A stretch of 23,760 nucleotides of DNA from Planctomycetaceae bacterium (GTDB taxonomy: Bacteria > Planctomycetota > Planctomycetia > Pirellulales > Pirellulaceae): NCBI GenBank assembly GCA_002862265.1, contig PKCQ01000373.1, positions 1-23,760 of the forward strand, given 5' to 3'. A program made the translations under genes and the position numbers. Positions 16,490-22,601 of this stretch are shown piece after piece. Below the pieces are notes generated by a model. It searched no databases. It was not told where the DNA came from and was given only the letters and a program-made list of their open reading frames with translations. Positions within the stretch are counted from its first letter, which is position 1. Every line of letters starts with the position of its first letter.

Positions 16490-17359
16490 ATGAAAAAAGT
16501 TCTGTGTTTCTTGACACTTGCATCACTTGGTTTCGCTGGCTGCAGCAAGCTTCGGGAGACTGAAATGGCTATCGCGCCGTCTGCTGCAGTTCCCGCCGTC
16601 GCAGCGGACCAAGAGGTTGCCAAGCCGGAAAAGGCGGTTCGACTGGTTTCTGCGCCCGCTGACACGGCAACGCTCAAGTTGAAGTTCATCCTGGATGGCG
16701 ATGTACCGAAGCGAGAGGAGGTCGATGGGAGCCGCGATCCATTCTGCGCAGATCTGGAAATCCTGTCTGAGAAAATGGTCGTCAGTAAAGCAGGTGAGAT
16801 CCAAAACGTGGTGTTGTATCTGGATACTCGCAAGACCAAGGTGGACTTGCCCAATATTCCTGTGCCCGATGTCAAGCCGGTCTTGGACAACAAGGGCTGT
16901 GTCTTCGTACCGCACGTTTTCGCTGTACGAGCCGGGCAGACAGTTATCGTGAAGAATAGCGATGAAGCAGGACACAACGCCAACTTCAATTTCTTCAATA
17001 ACCCATCGAAGAACTTTCTCGTTCCTGCCGGCGGCTCCAAGGAGCTCGAAATCAAGCAGAGCGAGCCTACTGCAATCCCCGTGGACTGTAACATTCACCC
17101 ATGGATGAAGTCCCACATCATCGTCATGGATCATCCCTTCGTTGGGATTTCCAACGAGAAGGGCGAACTTGAGATTAAGGACCTTCCCGTCGGGGAGGTC
17201 GCTTTCAAGATTTGGCACGAGAACTCCGACAGGTCGCTGGAGAAAGGCGAGCTGAACGGTAAGAGCGAAAAATGGTCGCGAGGAGTCATGAAAGTGGAGC
17301 TCAAGCCAGGTATGAATGATTTGGGCACGATCAAGTTCAAGGCTGACAGCTTCAAGTAA
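16490..17359 (+). CDS. Cupredoxin-domain lipoprotein
   Basis: A 289-aa envelope lipoprotein. Residues 1-18 (MKKVLCFLTLASLGFAGC) form a lipoprotein signal with C18 as the lipidated Cys, followed by a low-complexity Ala/Pro/Val linker to about residue 60. Residues 60-215 carry a plastocyanin-like fold with a plausible type-1 copper site: H162 (in AGHNANF), C200, H203 and M206 (in DCNIHPWM). Residues 215-289 resemble a small carboxypeptidase-regulatory-like beta domain (SNEKGELEIKDLPVGEVAFKIWHE). Similar proteins are frequent in planctomycetes and may handle copper or electron transfer at the outer envelope. ATG 16490 is chosen over TTG 16478 because GGAG at 16480-16483 is correctly spaced for it. 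The decayed copy lies just upstream. Confidence 0.85.
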   Translation: MKKVLCFLTLASLGFAGCSKLRETEMAIAPSAAVPAVAADQEVAKPEKAVRLVSAPADTATLKLKFILDGDVPKREEVDGSRDPFCADLEILSEKMVVSKAGEIQNVVLYLDTRKTKVDLPNIPVPDVKPVLDNKGCVFVPHVFAVRAGQTVIVKNSDEAGHNANFNFFNNPSKNFLVPAGGSKELEIKQSEPTAIPVDCNIHPWMKSHIIVMDHPFVGISNEKGELEIKDLPVGEVAFKIWHENSDRSLEKGELNGKSEKWSRGVMKVELKPGMNDLGTIKFKADSFK

Positions 17360-17390
17360 GTCGTCTGCCGATCAACCGGAAAGTAAGCGC

Positions 17391-17420
17391 ACAAGCTCCG
17401 CTCTTTCGAGTGGGGCTTGT
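17391..17420 (+). terminator. Strong hairpin after the cupredoxin gene
   Basis: A 13-bp stem with two G-U pairs (acaagctccgctc at 17391-17403, gagtggggcttgt at 17408-17420) encloses a four-base loop, 31 bp past the lipoprotein stop. No U-tract follows, so it may be a weak terminator or an mRNA 3'-end stabiliser. Confidence 0.5.
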
Positions 17421-17450
17421 TGCGTATGTGATGCACTATTGGTCTACAAT
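17420..17450 (+). promoter_or_regulatory. Candidate promoter for the ThuA-domain gene
   Basis: TTGCGT (17420-17425) and TACAAT (17445-17450) are 19 bp apart, 41 bp before the ThuA-gene ATG. The -10 matches five of six consensus positions, but the -35 is weak and the spacing is long. Confidence 0.3.
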
Positions 17451-17490
17451 GCTGTCCCCTTTCGCCCCCTTCCTATTCTCGGAGCCTGTT

Positions 17491-18372
17491 ATGAAAAGCC
17501 TCTCTCTTCTTACTTGTGGCTTATGCCTGACGGCGTTTTGCTGCACCGGTGTTTCCGCCGATGAGAAGGCGAAGATCGTTTTCATTTCCGGCTCGCCCAG
17601 TCATGGCCGGATGCATCACGAGCATCGGGCAGGAAATATGATTCTGGCTGAAGCATTGAATCAGTCAGGTCTAGATGTCGAAGCGGAGTTGGTGCCGCAT
17701 TATGGCTACCCGAAGAATCAGAGCATTCTGAAGGATGCCGCGACAGTGGTCATTTTCTGCACCGGTCACCGTGGCCACGTGTTAAATCCGAAGTTGGACG
17801 AATTCGATGAGCTGATGAAAAGTGGCACCGGCGTGGTCATGATTCACTGGGCGACAGAAGCCGAGAAAGGCAAGCCTGGCGAGAAGTTCCTGGAGTGGAT
17901 GGGGGGATTCTGCGATCTCAATTGGTCTGTCAATCCGCACTGGACAGCGAACTTCAAAGAGTTTCCAGATCACCCGATTGCCAACGGAGTGAAGCCATTC
18001 TCGATTAACGATGAGTGGTACTACCACATGCGATTTGTACCCGGGATGAAAGGTGTCACCCCGATCTTGTCAGACTTGCCACCACCGGAATCATTACGCC
18101 GGCCCGATGGAGAGCGAAGCGGCAATCCCAGTGTACGCAAGGCGGTGGCCAACGGAGAAAAACAGCATGTGGCCTGGGCTTACCAGCGTCCAGAAGGCGG
18201 TCGGGGTTTTGGTTTTACGGGAGCCCATAATCATGTGAGTTGGCAGGACGAGAACTTTCGAAAAGTGGTCTTGAACGCCATTCTCTGGACCGCGAGTGTA
18301 GACGTTCCAAAAGGTGGTTGTCCATCGCCTGCTGTCGGGGAAGAGCAAATCAAAGAGCACCTAGATAAGTGA
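17491..18372 (+). CDS. Secreted ThuA-domain protein
   Basis: A 293-aa protein exported by a cleavable signal (MKSLSLLTCGLCLTAFCCTG, likely cleaved after VSA near residue 24). The rest is a ThuA/trehalose-utilisation-like domain with a class I glutamine-amidotransferase-like fold. Landmarks are IVFISGSPSHGRMHHEHRAG, GVVMIHWATEAEKGKPGE, HPIANGVKPFSINDEWYYHM and GFGFTGAHNHVSWQDENFRK. Such domains are greatly expanded in planctomycetes, often among putative glycan-utilisation and cytochrome genes. Catalysis is unproven. The start is ATG 17491, preceded by GGAG at 17481-17484, rather than the in-frame upstream codons from 17410, which would bury the signal peptide. It is 131 bp downstream of the cupredoxin lipoprotein. 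Confidence 0.85.
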   Translation: MKSLSLLTCGLCLTAFCCTGVSADEKAKIVFISGSPSHGRMHHEHRAGNMILAEALNQSGLDVEAELVPHYGYPKNQSILKDAATVVIFCTGHRGHVLNPKLDEFDELMKSGTGVVMIHWATEAEKGKPGEKFLEWMGGFCDLNWSVNPHWTANFKEFPDHPIANGVKPFSINDEWYYHMRFVPGMKGVTPILSDLPPPESLRRPDGERSGNPSVRKAVANGEKQHVAWAYQRPEGGRGFGFTGAHNHVSWQDENFRKVVLNAILWTASVDVPKGGCPSPAVGEEQIKEHLDK

Positions 18373-18405
18373 TCTGCTAATCGCTCGCTTAATTTTCCGA
18401 GCAGA

Positions 18406-18447
18406 GGCGTGGTACTCGAATTACTAGGCGTGGTACTCGAATTACTA
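18406..18447. repeat. Perfect 21-bp tandem duplication
   Basis: Two identical 21-bp units (18406-18426 and 18427-18447), each starting ggcgtggtactcg, lie between the convergent ThuA and receiver genes. A weak stem gctcg/cgagc (18383-18402) precedes them. No coding role; probably a slippage event or a paired binding site. Confidence 0.8.
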
Positions 18448-18505
18448 AGTCGATCTCAGGCTCAATAGAGGAGTTGTACAGTCCGAGCGGTGCTGATTCA
18501 AACAG

Positions 18506-18883
18506 CTATCCAGCAAGGATGTTTTCTAGCTTCTGCCGAGTTTCTGGCTTTTCTAGCGCAAGCTTTCCGAAGCCACGCACTGCTCCTAGAGCAACGGCTG
18601 CATCTTGATGTTCTGCGTAGTTGGTGACCAACATGACCGGCGTGTCGGCCAATTCTTCGTCGGCTTTGATTTGCTTGAGAATCTCGATCCCGTCGGAGTA
18701 ATCGATGTCGAGCTTGCGATTGATGAAGACGAGGTCGAACGAACTCTCTCTGAGCATGTTCAATGTCTGACAAAGTGTGTCTGCTTTGGCAACTTCGCTG
18801 CTTGGAAACAGCCTCTCCATCAATTGGCAGATTGACCGATGATCCGGCCCACAGTTCCCGACGTCGAGGATACGCTTTGTCAC
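18506..18883 (-). CDS. Receiver-like protein lacking the phospho-acceptor Asp
   Basis: A single-domain CheY-like fold of 125 aa with no output domain. The start is GTG 18883, placed before KRILDVGNCGPDH, with GGGA a few bases upstream; 45 more in-frame codons upstream belong to the neighbouring lipoprotein region and are rejected. In a normal receiver the first strand ends in an acidic pair and the third in the phosphorylated Asp. Here these positions read VGNC (residues 8-11) and N55 (in FDLVFINRKLD). The conserved Thr/Ser (T87, VMLVTNY) and Lys (K107, GFGKLAL) remain. It is therefore probably not phosphorylated on Asp and may work by constitutive protein binding. It lies 31 bp downstream of the tiny lipoprotein gene. 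Confidence 0.75.
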   Translation of the reverse strand: MTKRILDVGNCGPDHRSICQLMERLFPSSEVAKADTLCQTLNMLRESSFDLVFINRKLDIDYSDGIEILKQIKADEELADTPVMLVTNYAEHQDAAVALGAVRGFGKLALEKPETRQKLENILAG

Positions 18884-18914
18884 GCTACGATTCCCGGGGT
18901 GCGGGCAAAGTTGA

Positions 18915-19076
18915 TTATTGATTGTTGACGTCTGCTTGCTCGGATTGAGCCGTAGTCTTGGCATTGGAATCACAGCCGCTAGTTGCAGCAGTGAGCAGCA
19001 TGCCTGAGACAAATGCAAGCAGAATAAGGCTGGCTGCGAAGCGTTCTCTTCGCATGGGTAGGATCAGACGAACCAT
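18915..19076 (-). CDS. Tiny lipoprotein (53 aa, or 46 aa from the inner ATG)
   Basis: A short minus-strand frame starts at ATG 19076 and ends at TAA 18915-18917. It encodes a basic start (MRRERF after an optional seven-residue leader), a hydrophobic run FAASLILLAFVSGMLLTA, the lipobox TSGC and a hydrophilic tail CDSNAKTTAQ... ending ADVNNQ. This is a textbook lipoprotein signal with a mature part of only about 20 residues. No clear Shine-Dalgarno is seen for either ATG (19076 or 19055), so the exact start is open. Its stop is 31 bp before the receiver-like gene, which suggests co-transcription. Tiny lipoproteins of this sort are common in planctomycetes and are usually unannotated. Confidence 0.6.
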   Translation of the reverse strand: MVRLILPMRRERFAASLILLAFVSGMLLTAATSGCDSNAKTTAQSEQADVNNQ

Positions 19077-19119
19077 AGTTTTAGGGAGGGTGTGCCAGTC
19101 TAGAGCGCGTGTTTAGAAA

Positions 19120-19479
19120 TCAATCAAGCCACTCGTCAGAAGGATCGAACTTGGGCGAGGCAATAATCATCACCTTCATTTTTCCGATCGCACGATGCCG
19201 TGTTCCAGGGTGGATCACGATCGTCGACTTCTCTTGAACGGGAAATAGTTCTCCATCCAGTTCCATCTTGGCTTCCTGCTCGCACTCCAGGATACAGTAA
19301 GTCTCGGTGATTCGCTTGTGGTAGTGAGCCTTGGCGTTTTCCGAGATTTCCGTGATGTGGAGTGAATAGGGAACACTCTCAATGTCCATCAAACCACGTC
19401 GTGCTACTCCACAAGGGCATGGGGTGGGCGGAATCTCATCAAAATTCAAAAACGAGAATTTCGTGTTTGGTGAAAGCAT
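19120..19479 (-). CDS. Small cupin-domain protein
   Basis: A 119-aa single-domain cupin (conserved beta-barrel). The first cupin motif gives H52 and H54 in AHYHKRITETY with E59, and the second gives H95 in HPGTRHRAI: a complete HxHx4E...H metal site of the kind used by dioxygenases, isomerases and sugar- or auxin-binding cupins. An unusual CPCG sits at residues 21-24. The frame is open to ATG 19584, but the extra 35 codons cover an intergenic-looking tandem repeat (19526-19543), so ATG 19479 is preferred. No neighbour reveals its substrate. Enzymatic or ligand-sensing function cannot be decided. Confidence 0.8.
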   Translation of the reverse strand: MLSPNTKFSFLNFDEIPPTPCPCGVARRGLMDIESVPYSLHITEISENAKAHYHKRITETYCILECEQEAKMELDGELFPVQEKSTIVIHPGTRHRAIGKMKVMIIASPKFDPSDEWLD

Positions 19480-19525
19480 CTCGATGAATTTAGCCCAAGA
19501 ACCGTGGGTTCGATAGTGGGGCTCG

Positions 19526-19543
19526 ACAGGATTAACAGGATTA
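19526..19543. repeat. Tandem acaggatta repeat
   Basis: Two exact adjacent copies of a 9-bp unit, acaggatta, lie just upstream of the cupin gene; the complementary strand reads taatcctgttaatcctgt. I recall this sequence as a short intergenic repeat found in many unrelated bacterial genomes. It argues against coding at this spot. Confidence 0.6.
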
Positions 19544-19584
19544 AATGAACGCTCCCCAGCTCTAACAGGAGGTTTGTCCCCCAA

Positions 19585-20099
19585 ACATCAGTGCAGAATA
19601 AGTGCTCAAATGATCAGTATCGGGCTCGATTCTGTGAAATGGTAGGGGTTGTTACGATTCTACCGGCCGTAGACTTTGCCTAGCTTTCTGAGGCGTTGCA
19701 AGCGGCATTTTCATTACAACTGCTTGTCGTAAGTCCTTCCCACAAAAAAGCTTGCCGCACGCTCAAGCGTTTCTTTTAGACTGGCCGATACAACCTCCTG
19801 AACGCACCTCGACTGTCCTCGACAATCGGCGTTTATAACTCAGGGGCGAGTATACGGAATTGCTCGTCCGACCCGTTCGTGAACTCTGTCAGTCAGTAGT
19901 TTTGGCACTCAAGAGAATTCAGCCCTCTCTTAACACAGGCCAGCCGCACCACGAAGCGAGCAACTCTGTTGTACGTTGCGGGGTCGGAGGGTGATTTCGA
20001 CGACTTCGTGCGTCGAAACCGGTCTCGGCCAACTACACCCCCAAAGACTTAGAGCTCACTTACGAAATCAAAATCATCGTTTTAGGGAGTTGTGGCTCG
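19585..20099. other. Gene-free leader region of the cysteine-rich protein gene
   Basis: About 515 bp with no convincing gene on either strand. A weak promoter-like pair tcgact (19809) and TATAAC (19834-19839) points to the cysteine-rich gene, which would give a leader of about 250 bases. Inside that leader, ttcgacg/cgtcgaa (19996-20017) is a perfect 7-bp hairpin with an 8-base loop. GGGAG at 20085-20089 is the likely ribosome site for the gene starting at 20100. No known riboswitch class or tRNA was recognised. Confidence 0.4.
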
Positions 20100-20912
20100 A
20101 TGAAATCGAACATCGTTCTTGGATCCTTGCTGCTCGGCCTTTGCTTGAGCACCCCTAGCTTCGGCGACGGGCTTTTGGATCGACTTCTAGGACTGAAGGG
20201 TAGCGGTTGTGACAGCGCTTGTTGTGACACTGGATGCTCGGCTGATCCTAGCTGTGGTTGTGAAACCTCTGACTGCGATAGCTCTGAACCGTCCTGTGGT
20301 TGCGAAACTGCTGGCGGCGAATGTGAGCCATCCTGCGGATGCGAAACTGGCTGCGCTGACGCCTCTGCACCAAGTTGCGGATGCGAAACTGGCTGCGCTG
20401 ACGCCTCTGCACCAAGTTGCGGATGCGAAGAAGCTTGCGATCCTTGCGGATGCAGCGAAAAGACTCGTCGTCCTCTTCTTGAGCTTCTGATGAAACTGAA
20501 GCCAGGTAAGACGGGCTGCGACGACTGCTGCGAGCCATCCTGCGGTTGCGAAACTGCTTGCGGCGACTGCGAGCCATCTTGCGGGTGTGAAACTGGTTGC
20601 GCTGACGCTTGTGCACCAAGCTGCGGATGCGAAGTTGCTGACGCCTGCGGATGCGACAGTGGATGTGGAAAGAAGAAGAGCTGCGGTGGCCTGCTAGCTA
20701 AGTTGTTCGAGAAGAAGAGCAGCTGCTGTGACGCTGGTTGCGATGCTGCACCAACTTGTGGATGCGAGAGCGCTGGCTGCAGCAGCGGTGATTCGGCCTC
20801 TGATACAGCACCTGCTGCAGAGGCTGCTCCAATGCCGCCTGCACCAGTTGTAGACCCAAATGCTTTCTTGCGAAGCAATCGACGTGTCATTCAAACTTCC
20901 TACGGTCGCTAA
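20100..20912 (+). CDS. Secreted cysteine-rich repeat protein
   Basis: A 270-aa protein with a cleavable signal (MKSNIVLGSLLLGLCLSTPS, cut near FGD) and 44 cysteines in the mature part. The core is a repeat of about 12-15 residues centred on PSCGCE(T/E), seen about ten times in two blocks (residues about 35-120 and 140-185). A basic linker with PLLELLMKLKPGK lies between them, and a second GLLAKLFEKK-type segment follows. The C-terminal 50 residues are Ala/Pro-rich and end SNRRVIQTSYGR. Two 42-bp DNA units are identical in tandem. Planctomycetes are reported to have protein-rich, disulfide-stabilised envelopes, so an envelope structural role or metal binding is plausible. No catalytic domain is visible. 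A strong terminator follows, so it is probably monocistronic. Confidence 0.82.
   Translation: MKSNIVLGSLLLGLCLSTPSFGDGLLDRLLGLKGSGCDSACCDTGCSADPSCGCETSDCDSSEPSCGCETAGGECEPSCGCETGCADASAPSCGCETGCADASAPSCGCEEACDPCGCSEKTRRPLLELLMKLKPGKTGCDDCCEPSCGCETACGDCEPSCGCETGCADACAPSCGCEVADACGCDSGCGKKKSCGGLLAKLFEKKSSCCDAGCDAAPTCGCESAGCSSGDSASDTAPAAEAAPMPPAPVVDPNAFLRSNRRVIQTSYGR
20343..20426 (+). repeat. Perfect 42-bp in-frame tandem duplication
   Basis: Two identical 42-bp units (20343-20384 and 20385-20426) each encode the 14 residues ETGCADASAPSCGC. Exact identity at the synonymous positions points to a recent duplication or to gene conversion within the cysteine-rich array. Confidence 0.9.
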
Positions 20913-20948
20913 GCCTAGCTTAGAGATCTGGTAGATTTCAGATACGTT

Positions 20949-20987
20949 TAAAGCGGCCTATGTCTTCGGATGTGGGTCGCTTTTTTT
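20949..20987 (+). terminator. Intrinsic terminator with UUCG tetraloop
   Basis: A 13-bp stem including a few G-U pairs runs from a20952 to t20981, closed by c-TTCG-g (20964-20969), and is followed by a run of seven T (20981-20987). It lies 40 bp after the cysteine-rich gene stop and 30 bp before the methyltransferase, and is the clearest terminator in the window. Confidence 0.88.
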
Positions 20988-21018
20988 ACGCGCCTCGGCA
21001 ACCAACCCAAAATGTCTT

Positions 21019-22449
21019 ATGAGCAGCCAGAGATCGAAAGTCGATTGGTCGATGGTACTTGGCCCGGTGCTCTCGCCGGCTGCTGGGTTGCCTGAGTCCG
21101 AACTTGGCGAACTAGACAAGTGTGTTTTCCAGCATGCTCGACGTTCTATTCGGCCTCATCTTCAAAGTGCTCGCCCACTTCCGTTTAGAACGCATTCGGT
21201 TCCTTGGTTTCCAGCTGGCCAATGGCTTGCGGATTCCGATCTTCGACCGGGGGCATTGTTGCAGCATGCGGCAGGTGACTACTACGTCCAGGATGCTGGT
21301 TCTTTCTTAGCGCTCGCTCTTTGTGACGTTCGGCCAGGACAAACTGTTGTTGATACTTGTGCGTCGCCAGGAGGCAAGGCAACGGCTCTTCTCGAAATGC
21401 TTTGCGGGCAAGGTGCTTTAGTTGCCAACGAAGTCATCGCTTCGCGGCTCGCGCAACTGCAAATTGCACTTGAGAGAACCGGACTTCCGAACTTTGTCGT
21501 GTCCAACGAGGAGCTTGAAAACTTAGTAGGACCACTTGGTGGTCAGGCCGACTTAGTATTGGTCGACGCCCCATGCTCGGGTCAGTCGATGGTTGCCAAA
21601 GGCAAGCAATCCTTGTCCTCGTTCACACCATTTCAAATCGAGCACAACTCAGCTCGGCAAGCGAAACTATTAAAACAAGCCGTCAAGCTGGTAAGACCCG
21701 GCGGCAGATTGGTCTACTCGACCTGTACATTTTCTTTTGCCGAGAACGAAGCCGTTATTGCAAAGCTACTCGAGGGTTCAGACGAATGGTTGTCGGTCCG
21801 CGAGCCAAGATTGGTGCAATGGGAATCCAAAGATTGGCCCGGGTGCTACCGCTTATGGCCACATAGGGATGGCTGTGCAGGCGCTTTTGCAGCGGCTTTG
21901 CAACGTGGGGATTCTACAGACGCGATCGATTCCGATCTCGCAGGCTCAGCCTCGACCAAGTCGCGAGAATCTCGTTTTGAAGCAGTATCAAGTGACGCTC
22001 TTCCTGCGCAATGCTTGGACTGGGGTCTGTCACTTGAGGAACTTGAGTGTGAGGTATTTGAGCGACTACGTGCGTTCCGACGAGGTAGCAAGCAATATCA
22101 ACTTACGGAACTGCTTGGTTTTCCAAGGCAAATTCCACAACACTGGTTGCAGTTTGCCTACTCAGGTTCCCGAATCGCAGAGAGCTTTGCTCCCCTTCGT
22201 TCGGCCAAGCCGCCGGTATGGGAACCCTGCTTTGCGTCGGCGAAGTTGGCAGGGGCAGAATCCAGTTCGATCGAACTTTCGGACGCTCAAGCGGCTAGCT
22301 ACGTTGCCGGGGAATCCGTGCGAATCATGTCAGCACCGAAAGGCTGGTTACCTGTGTCATGGGGAGGGCGAAGGCTGAGCTGGGGAAAGCTCGTCGGAGG
22401 CGTTCTCAAAAATCATTTCCCGAAGAATTTGAGGCAGCAAGTCGTGTAG
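21019..22449 (+). CDS. rsmF: RsmF-like rRNA m5C methyltransferase (NOL1/NOP2/Sun family)
   Basis: A 476-aa SAM-dependent RNA cytosine-C5 methyltransferase, probably acting on 16S rRNA. The SAM-binding motif I is VVDTCASPGGKATALLE (residues 110-126). The two catalytic-motif cysteines are C186 in DAPCSGQSMVAKGK (motif IV) and C236 in YSTCTFSFAENEA (motif VI). The C-terminal part (about 400-476) ends GWLPVSWGGRRLSWGKLVGG and LKNHFPKNLR, the pattern of the RsmF/YebU C-terminal RNA-binding region, which favours RsmF over RsmB. The N-terminal domain is short and lacks an RsmB-type NusB-like extension. The start is ATG 21019; an out-of-frame ATG at 21012 is ignored. Confidence 0.9.
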   Translation: MSSQRSKVDWSMVLGPVLSPAAGLPESELGELDKCVFQHARRSIRPHLQSARPLPFRTHSVPWFPAGQWLADSDLRPGALLQHAAGDYYVQDAGSFLALALCDVRPGQTVVDTCASPGGKATALLEMLCGQGALVANEVIASRLAQLQIALERTGLPNFVVSNEELENLVGPLGGQADLVLVDAPCSGQSMVAKGKQSLSSFTPFQIEHNSARQAKLLKQAVKLVRPGGRLVYSTCTFSFAENEAVIAKLLEGSDEWLSVREPRLVQWESKDWPGCYRLWPHRDGCAGAFAAALQRGDSTDAIDSDLAGSASTKSRESRFEAVSSDALPAQCLDWGLSLEELECEVFERLRAFRRGSKQYQLTELLGFPRQIPQHWLQFAYSGSRIAESFAPLRSAKPPVWEPCFASAKLAGAESSSIELSDAQAASYVAGESVRIMSAPKGWLPVSWGGRRLSWGKLVGGVLKNHFPKNLRQQVV

Positions 22450-22601
22450 TTCAGAGCTGCTGAACATCTGTTGCATGCTGCCAAACGAAGTGAAACAGTC
22501 CTCAAAACCGTCTACTCGGGAAAGCCGTTTTCCGCGACAATAGTGCTCCAGGACTGAAAGATGAGTGAGTCCAAGAATCCATAGGGAAGTGGAGTTGTCG
22601 G
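22450..22601. other. Short gene-free spacer
   Basis: About 150 bp between the methyltransferase and the next signal-peptide gene. The only clear element is GGAG at 22591-22594, seven bases before ATG 22602. No promoter or terminator was identified with confidence. Confidence 0.3.

Noticed and set aside
16523..17218. 231-codon minus-strand frame inside the cupredoxin lipoprotein
   Set aside because: Antisense shadow; the plus strand has a signal peptide, ribosome site and metal motif.
18884..19018. 45-codon N-terminal extension of the receiver-like protein
   Set aside because: The bases encode the tiny lipoprotein in another frame, and the receiver fold begins right after GTG 18883.
20060..20890. 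276-codon open frame antisense to the cysteine-rich gene
   Set aside because: It is a low-complexity Ser/Gln/Pro/His shadow of the repeat array, with no signal, domain or ribosome site.
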